NCBI GenBank assembly: GCA_002310155.1
Contig: DBYF01000074.1
Location: 12,302-30,218 of the forward strand
DNA length: 17,917 nucleotides
Source of the DNA: Mageeibacillus sp. UBA1193
GTDB taxonomy: Bacteria > Bacillota > Clostridia > Saccharofermentanales > Saccharofermentanaceae
Direction: 5' to 3'
The notes beneath the pieces are model-generated. The model had not been told where the DNA came from, ran no database searches, and was given only the letters and a program-made list of their open reading frames with translations. Shown here in pieces: positions 13,756 through 17,917 of this stretch (position 1 is the first letter of the stretch; each line of letters starts with the position of its first letter). The translations under genes and the position numbers were made by a program.

Positions 13756-15060
13756 TTAAAGAATATCGATGTACTCACCGGCCAGTGCCTTGTTCATGGA
13801 ACGGACGGCACAGAACTTGCCGCACATGGAGCAGCTCTCCTCGATCTCCGGGGATCTGTCATCACGGATCGCCTTGGCAGTCTCCGGATCGATCGCGCAC
13901 TCCCACTGGCCCTCCCAGTCGAACTTTCTTCTGGCGTCGGCCATACGGTCGTCGATGTCACGGGCATGCGGGACCTTCTTCGCGATATCTGCCGCATGAG
14001 CCGCGATACGGGAAGCGATGATGCCCTGCTTTACGTCGTCTACGTTCGGAAGAGCGAGATGCTCGGCAGGAGTTACATAGCAGAGGAAAGCCGCGCCGGC
14101 CTTTGCCGCGATCGCGCCGCCGATAGCAGAGGTGATGTGGTCATAACCCGGAGCGATATCGGTAACCAGAGGTCCGAGAACATAGAACGGAGCGCCGCCA
14201 CAGATACGCTGCTGTATCTTCATGTTCGCTTCGATCTCGTCCATCGCCATGTGACCGGGGCCCTCGACCATGACCTGAACGTCCTTCGCCCAGGCACGGC
14301 GTGTCAGCTCACCGAGTCTTACGAGCTCTTCGATCTGGCAGACATCGGAAGAGTCAGCCAGGCAGCCCGGACGGCATGCGTCACCGAGAGAGATCGTTAC
14401 ATCGTACTCACGGCAGATATCGAGGATCTCATCGTAGTGCTCGTAGAAAGGATTCTCTTCGCCGGTCATGCACATCCACGCGAACACGAGAGAACCGCCG
14501 CGGGAAACGATATTCATCTTTCTTCCGACCTTCTTGATCTGCTCGATCGTCTTTCTCGTGATACCGCAGTGAAGAGTTACGAAGTCGACACCGTCTTCCG
14601 CGTGAAGACGTACGACATCGATGAAGTCCTTCGCGGTCAGTGTCGCGAGGTCTCTCTGATAGTGGATAACGGAATCATATACCGGAACCGTACCGATCAT
14701 GGCCGGGCATTCGCTTGTGAGCTTTCTTCTGAAAGGCTGCGTATTTCCATGAGAGGAAAGGTCCATGATCGCCTCAGCACCCATATCGACCGCCGCCATG
14801 ACCTTCTGCATCTCGATATCGTAGTCCTTGCAGTCCTTCGATACACCGAGGTTGACGTTGATCTTCGTTCTGAGCATTGAGCCGACACCATTCGGATCGA
14901 TACATGTGTGAAGCTTATTCGCGCAGATCGCGACCTGACCGTCGGCGACCCACTGGCGGATCTCTTCTTCCGTTCTGTATTCTTTCTTCGCAACGGCTTT
15001 CATCTCCGGTGTGATGATACCCTTTCTTGCTGCGTCCATCTGTGTCGTGTACTCTCTCAT
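13756..15060 (-). CDS. thiC: Phosphomethylpyrimidine synthase
   Basis: This 434-aa radical-SAM enzyme rearranges aminoimidazole ribotide to HMP-phosphate, the pyrimidine half of thiamine. It is the short form without the N-terminal extension of the E. coli type (about 630 aa). Marks are KINVNLGVSKD, AEAIMDLSSHGN, DFVTLHCGITRKT, SRGGSLVFAWM, SLGDACRPGCLADSSD, VMVEGPGHM, GPLVTDIAPGYDHITSAIGG and CYVTPAEHLALPN. The C-terminal Fe-S motif reads CSMCGKFCAVR, a CX2CX3C spacing, one residue shorter than the CX2CX4C of E. coli-type ThiC. An SD GAGAGG is 9 nt before the ATG. It follows thiD by 50 nt and is the last gene under the TPP riboswitch. Confidence 0.97.
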   Translation of the reverse strand: MREYTTQMDAARKGIITPEMKAVAKKEYRTEEEIRQWVADGQVAICANKLHTCIDPNGVGSMLRTKINVNLGVSKDCKDYDIEMQKVMAAVDMGAEAIMDLSSHGNTQPFRRKLTSECPAMIGTVPVYDSVIHYQRDLATLTAKDFIDVVRLHAEDGVDFVTLHCGITRKTIEQIKKVGRKMNIVSRGGSLVFAWMCMTGEENPFYEHYDEILDICREYDVTISLGDACRPGCLADSSDVCQIEELVRLGELTRRAWAKDVQVMVEGPGHMAMDEIEANMKIQQRICGGAPFYVLGPLVTDIAPGYDHITSAIGGAIAAKAGAAFLCYVTPAEHLALPNVDDVKQGIIASRIAAHAADIAKKVPHARDIDDRMADARRKFDWEGQWECAIDPETAKAIRDDRSPEIEESCSMCGKFCAVRSMNKALAGEYIDIL

Positions 15061-15097
15061 TTTGCTTTTCCTCTCATTTCCATGTGTTTTTATATCT

Positions 15098-15111
15098 TTT
15101 TCAAAAGCACT
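15098..15111 (-). repeat. Dispersed word AGTGCTTTTGAAAA, copy after thiD
   Basis: An exact copy of the 14-nt word, beginning at the last base of the thiD stop codon and running into the thiD-thiC gap; mostly non-coding. Confidence 0.6.
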
Positions 15112-15962
15112 TATGCTTTTTCGTAGAGTGTATAGTTATGCATCAAGGGTCCGCTTCCCTTCCCGAGATCAAGCCCGGCCCGAAGTGCGCCGGTAAGATA
15201 GGTCTTGGCTTCAGAGATCGCGTCAAAAGTAGGCACTCCGATCGCCAGCATAGAAGCAATCGCAGAGGACAGGGTGCATCCTGTTCCGTGCGTATTCGGA
15301 TTGTCGATACGTTCCCCGCGATAGTTCATAAACGGTAAACCGCCTCCCTGATACAGAAGATCGTTTGCATCGCAGATACTGTGACCGCCCTTTATAAGCA
15401 CTGCGACCGGCTCTTCTGCATCCTCTCTGCTGATCTTTTCGGAGATCTTCTTTGCAGCTTCTCTCATATCGTCTTCCGACTGGATCTTCGTTCCGGAAAG
15501 GATCTCTGCTTCAGGAATATTCGGAGTAACTACCGTCGCCAGTGGCATCAGTTTATTGATGAGAACTTCGACCGCATCGTCCGAGATCAGTTTCGCGCCG
15601 GATGTCGCAACCATGACCGGATCGACAACGATGTTCTTCGCGTTATAGAATGTGAGTCTCTCCGCAATAACTTCGATGAGTTCAGGAGAAGAAACCATAC
15701 CGATCTTCACGGCATCCGGAAAGATATCCGTAAACACCGCATCAAGCTGCTGACGCAGAAACTCCGGGCTCACTTCCATGATGCCCGTCACGCCGGTCGT
15801 ATTCTGCGCGGTCAGTGCCGTGATGACACTCATCGCATAAACACCGTTCATGGTCATGGTCTTGATGTCCGCCTGGATCCCGGCGCCGCCGGAACAGTCG
15901 CTGCCCGCGATCGTCAGGGCTGTATGCATGTCTTTTCCCGAGATCGTAAGTCCATTATCCAT
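15111..15962 (-). CDS. thiD: Hydroxymethylpyrimidine/phosphomethylpyrimidine kinase
   Basis: This 283-aa ribokinase-superfamily enzyme phosphorylates HMP and HMP-P to HMP-PP, the substrate joined to thiazole phosphate by ThiE. Marks are ALTIAGSDCSGGAGIQADIKTM, GVYAMSVITALTAQNTTGV, NIVVDPVMVATSGAKL and the anion-hole/catalytic motif NTHGTGCTLSSAIAS. I start it at the ATG at 15962, which has a near-perfect SD AAGGAGGAG about 8 nt upstream. An earlier in-frame ATG at 15986 has no SD. It lies 50 nt after thiE, with a GATCTC/GAGATC hairpin in the gap, and 50 nt before thiC. Its stop codon overlaps a copy of the repeated AGTGCTTTTGAAAA word. Confidence 0.96.
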   Translation of the reverse strand: MDNGLTISGKDMHTALTIAGSDCSGGAGIQADIKTMTMNGVYAMSVITALTAQNTTGVTGIMEVSPEFLRQQLDAVFTDIFPDAVKIGMVSSPELIEVIAERLTFYNAKNIVVDPVMVATSGAKLISDDAVEVLINKLMPLATVVTPNIPEAEILSGTKIQSEDDMREAAKKISEKISREDAEEPVAVLIKGGHSICDANDLLYQGGGLPFMNYRGERIDNPNTHGTGCTLSSAIASMLAIGVPTFDAISEAKTYLTGALRAGLDLGKGSGPLMHNYTLYEKA

Positions 15963-16012
15963 CGTATACTCCTCCTTCTCATTCATTGATCTCACCTGAG
16001 AGATCCTTTTCT

Positions 16013-16663
16013 TTATTCTTCAACAATTTCTTTCGTTTTCGAAAGAAGATCTTCCGTCGCTTTCTTGATATCCTTCTGTCCGAAGATCGCGGAGATCACG
16101 GCAATACCGCAGATCCCTGTTCCTTTCAGTTCAGATACATTTCCTTCCGAGATACCGCCGATCGCGATGACCGGGATTGATACCGCTTCGCAGATCGCCT
16201 TCAGCGTCTCGTGGGGAACTTCGACCGCGTCGTCCTTCGATCCTGTCGGGAATACCGCGCCGACACCGAGATAATCCGCGCCACGGGTCTCCGCAAGTTT
16301 TGCCTGTTCGACTGTCTGTGCCGATACACCGAGGATCGCGTCCGGTCCGAGAAGCGCACGCACATCGCCCGCTTCCATATCGCTCTGGCCGACATGTACG
16401 CCGTCCGCGCCCATACGCTTGGCGATGTCGACGTTATCGTTTACGACGAACGGTACGCCATACTTTCTGCAGAGTTCCTGGATCTCGACCGCTTCCTTTT
16501 CAAAAGCACTCTCGCCCAGGTCCTTTTCACGAAGTTGTACGAATGTCGCGCCGCCCAGGATCGCTTCTTCGACCTGCTGGAGAAGAGTCTTCTCTCCTGT
16601 CCAGCGGCGGTCGGTAACTGCATATAAAAGAAGCGAATCGCGAAATTCCTTATCTGATCTCAT
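16013..16663 (-). CDS. thiE: Thiamine-phosphate synthase
   Basis: This 216-aa TIM-barrel enzyme couples HMP-PP with hydroxyethylthiazole phosphate to give thiamine phosphate. Marks are LLLYAVTDRRW, GGATFVQLREKDL, FVVNDNVDIAKRMGADGVHVGQSD, LGVSAQTVEQA, ADYLGVGAVFPTGSKDDA and IPVIAIGGISEGN. I start it at the ATG giving MRSDKEF, which overlaps the end of thiM by 14 nt and has AAGGTG upstream. A start 120 nt further up would run through thiM in another frame. Residues SAFEK (52-56) are encoded by a copy of the repeated AGTGCTTTTGAAAA word. Confidence 0.96.
   Translation of the reverse strand: MRSDKEFRDSLLLYAVTDRRWTGEKTLLQQVEEAILGGATFVQLREKDLGESAFEKEAVEIQELCRKYGVPFVVNDNVDIAKRMGADGVHVGQSDMEAGDVRALLGPDAILGVSAQTVEQAKLAETRGADYLGVGAVFPTGSKDDAVEVPHETLKAICEAVSIPVIAIGGISEGNVSELKGTGICGIAVISAIFGQKDIKKATEDLLSKTKEIVEE
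16497..16510 (-). repeat. Dispersed word AGTGCTTTTGAAAA, copy in thiE
   Basis: An exact copy of the 14-nt word, encoding SAFEK (52-56) of ThiE, the same frame and peptide as the copy in metY although the proteins are unrelated. Confidence 0.6.
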
Positions 16664-17507
16664 ACTTCGCACCTTCTTCCAGTGTTTTACTGTCCATATT
16701 GAAGATCGCATCGATGATTCTGTTTCTGTAGGTAGAGTTTCCGTCCCCCTCCTGCATTCTGGACCAGCCGATCTCACCGGCAAGGCCCATCAGGCAGACA
16801 GCAGCGGCGACTGCGTCGGTCTTATTGTCAGGATTTGCGACAGCATATGCGGTAGCGAGACCGGAGAGCTGGCATCCTGTACCCGTGATGCGGCTCATCT
16901 CTTTTCTGCCGTTACGGATCACGTAGCAGACATCGGCATCGCCGACGAGATCGATCGCGCCCGTGATGGCGATGACCGCGCCGGTCTTCTCAGAAACTGT
17001 TTTTACAAAAGCGACCATCTCATCGAGGTTCTCATCTGTCACACTGTCGGCAGCATCGGCATCAACGCCCTTCGTCGTACCCGTGCCCTTGATCAGTGCT
17101 TTTATCTCGGAAATATTGCCGCGGATGATGTCCGGCTTTACAGATTCTACGATGCTCTGTGCTGTCTTAGTGCGGAGCATGCTTGCACCCGCGCCGACCG
17201 GATCGAGAAGGATCACGTGACCGAGTTCCTTGGAACGAAGGCCCGCAATCATCATGGCCTCGATCGAGCGCTCGTTAAGTGTACCGATATTGATATTCAG
17301 GCCGCCGCAGATCGATGTGATGTCATAGACATCCTTCGGCTCATCCGACATGATCGGGCTTCCGCCACAGGCCAGAAGCACATTGGCGACGTCGTTTACG
17401 GTTACGTAGTTTGTGATGTTGTGGACCAAAGGTGTCTTCGCATGGACATTCTCCAGGCACTCTCCCAGTGTGATCTTCTGACCGTTCTTCAAGTTCTTTT
17501 CGCTCAT
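16650..17507 (-). CDS. thiM: Hydroxyethylthiazole kinase
   Basis: This 285-aa kinase phosphorylates 4-methyl-5-(2-hydroxyethyl)thiazole, which salvages the thiazole half of thiamine. Marks are TPLVHNITNYVTVNDVANVLLACGGSPIMSDEP, VILLDPVGAGAS, IRGNISEIKALIKG, ITGAIDLVGD and the catalytic loop RITGTGCQLSGLATAYA. I start it at MSEKN because AAAGAGG lies 6 nt upstream; a start 33 nt further up would translate the leader hairpin and lacks an SD. It is the first gene after the TPP riboswitch and its terminator and overlaps thiE. With no thiazole-synthesis genes here, salvage through ThiM may be the main thiazole source, unless those genes are elsewhere. Confidence 0.97.
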   Translation of the reverse strand: MSEKNLKNGQKITLGECLENVHAKTPLVHNITNYVTVNDVANVLLACGGSPIMSDEPKDVYDITSICGGLNINIGTLNERSIEAMMIAGLRSKELGHVILLDPVGAGASMLRTKTAQSIVESVKPDIIRGNISEIKALIKGTGTTKGVDADAADSVTDENLDEMVAFVKTVSEKTGAVIAITGAIDLVGDADVCYVIRNGRKEMSRITGTGCQLSGLATAYAVANPDNKTDAVAAAVCLMGLAGEIGWSRMQEGDGNSTYRNRIIDAIFNMDSKTLEEGAKYEIR

Positions 17508-17562
17508 AAAATACCTCTTTCCGCCGGAGCGAACCGGCACTTAATCATGAAGGTACTTTTCC

Positions 17563-17603
17563 AAAAAGAAAGAGTTACCTTCTCTGATCGGGTAACTCCT
17601 TTA
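17563..17603 (-). terminator. Riboswitch-controlled intrinsic terminator ahead of thiM
   Basis: On the minus strand GAGTTACC (17591-17598) pairs with GGTAACTC (17572-17579), followed by TTTCTTTTT. It lies between the TPP aptamer and thiM, the expected expression platform: TPP binding would favour this hairpin and stop transcription. A second 5-bp hairpin (GCCGG/CCGGC, 17523-17538) sits directly upstream of the thiM SD. Confidence 0.88.
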
Positions 17604-17624
17604 AAAACACCTATATATCAGGCA

Positions 17625-17706
17625 TCCCTACGTTGGCATTATCCAAATCAGGTTATGGGTCGAAGGTCATTCACCTTCCTCTCAGCCTGTCTCACAAGCT
17701 CCCCTC
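17625..17706 (-). ncRNA. TPP riboswitch (THI element)
   Basis: Conserved aptamer parts read on the minus strand in order: GAGGGGAGC, AGGCTGAGAGG, the P3 hairpin GAAGGT/ACCTTC, CGACCC, AACCTGATTTGGATAATGCC, and CGTAGGGA. These match the THI-box consensus closely. It stands between a promoter and the thiM-thiE-thiD-thiC operon and is followed by an intrinsic terminator, so it should turn the operon off when thiamine pyrophosphate is plentiful. Confidence 0.97.
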
Positions 17707-17722
17707 TGTTGTTGTCTGGTGT

Positions 17723-17751
17723 ATTGTAGCACACCCATTTGTGGGGTGCAA
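17723..17751 (-). promoter_or_regulatory. Promoter of the thiamine operon
   Basis: The minus strand has TTGCAC (-35, 17746-17751), a 17-nt spacer and TACAAT (-10, 17723-17728). The predicted start near 17716 is about 10 nt before the TPP aptamer. Confidence 0.85.
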
Positions 17752-17767
17752 CGAAAACGGCATGGAA

Positions 17768-17880
17768 AATCCCTGATTTCGTCTCTAAAACGACCTCTAC
17801 AGGGACGTTTTCAGGGATTATTGCTAAAAATCCCTGATTTCGTCACCAAAATGCCTCTTCCAGTGACTTTTTCAGGGATT
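17768..17880. repeat. Two tandem 52-bp hairpin repeats upstream of the thi promoter
   Basis: Copies at 17768-17819 and 17829-17880 are offset by 61 bp. Each begins AATCCCTGA and ends TCAGGGATT (9-bp inverted ends). Each also has an inner 5-bp stem that differs in sequence but stays paired: GTCTC/GGGAC (one G-U) in copy 1 and GTCAC/GTGAC in copy 2. Loops are similar (AAAACGACCTCTACA and AAAATGCCTCTTCCA). Copy 2 is flanked by A- and T-runs, so either copy could also work as a terminator for a gene beyond the window. No coding sequence was seen from 17752 to the window end. Confidence 0.75.
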
Positions 17881-17917
17881 TTTCCTTACTTTTTTTGAAA
17901 AGCACTCTTCTCGGAAA

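Noticed and set aside
13966..14880. 304-codon plus-strand open frame opposite thiC
   Set aside because: It is an antisense shadow of thiC, which carries all the conserved motifs.
15103..15119. Hairpin AAAAGCA/TGCTTTT at the thiD stop as a terminator
   Set aside because: It is A/T-rich, has no following U-tract, and lies inside an operon with short gaps.
16419..17729. 436-codon plus-strand open frame spanning thiE, thiM and the riboswitch
   Set aside because: It crosses two real genes and a TPP riboswitch in antisense and shows no domain.
17768..17880. CRISPR array
   Set aside because: There are only two units with internal dyads and a 9-nt gap, no unique spacers and no cas genes.

Overview
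The window looks like chromosomal DNA from an anaerobic low-to-mid G+C Firmicute of the class Clostridia; I cannot resolve the family. The signs are an [FeFe]-hydrogenase maturase (HydE), a TPP riboswitch with an intrinsic terminator, a FeoA-FeoA-FeoB set with a small Cys-rich membrane protein, an Rrf2-CysK-MetY cluster, and Ser/Thr/Glu-rich lipoproteins. Every convincing gene is on the minus strand, so transcription runs from high to low coordinates. No IS element, phage gene, tRNA, rRNA or CRISPR array was seen.

Reading in the direction of transcription: (1) 17917-17508 holds two tandem 52-bp structured repeats, a sigma-A-type promoter, a TPP riboswitch and its terminator. (2) 17507-13756 is the thiamine operon thiM-thiE-thiD-thiC. 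It makes HMP-PP de novo, salvages hydroxyethylthiazole and joins the two; no thiazole-synthesis genes (thiG/S/F/H) are present. (3) 13707-12661 is hydE, which appears to have its own extended -10 element only 7 nt before its ATG. (4) 12608-9411 is the ferrous-iron operon feoA-feoA-feoB plus a 57-aa Cys-rich membrane protein. It starts at a near-consensus promoter carrying three DtxR-type palindromes and ends at a strong terminator. (5) 9333-8514 is a ZIP-family metal transporter whose promoter carries a near-match to the same palindrome and looks leaderless. (6) 8359-5345 is the sulfur operon metY-cysK-rrf2, with a long 5' leader containing a 22-codon ORF that ends Met-Cys-Arg-Cys-Cys-stop. 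(7) 5228-9 is a pair of paralogous large lipoproteins, each a PstS-like binding domain fused to a WG-repeat/propeller-like region.

The central genes share an iron-sulfur theme: iron and other metal uptake, cysteine/homocysteine synthesis, and two radical-SAM Fe-S enzymes (ThiC and HydE). The most interesting candidates for something undescribed are the Cys-rich leader peptide in front of metY, the operator set shared by feo and the ZIP gene, the compensating tandem hairpin repeats at the right edge, a recurring AGTGCTTTTGAAAA word, and the duplicated binding-domain/propeller lipoproteins.
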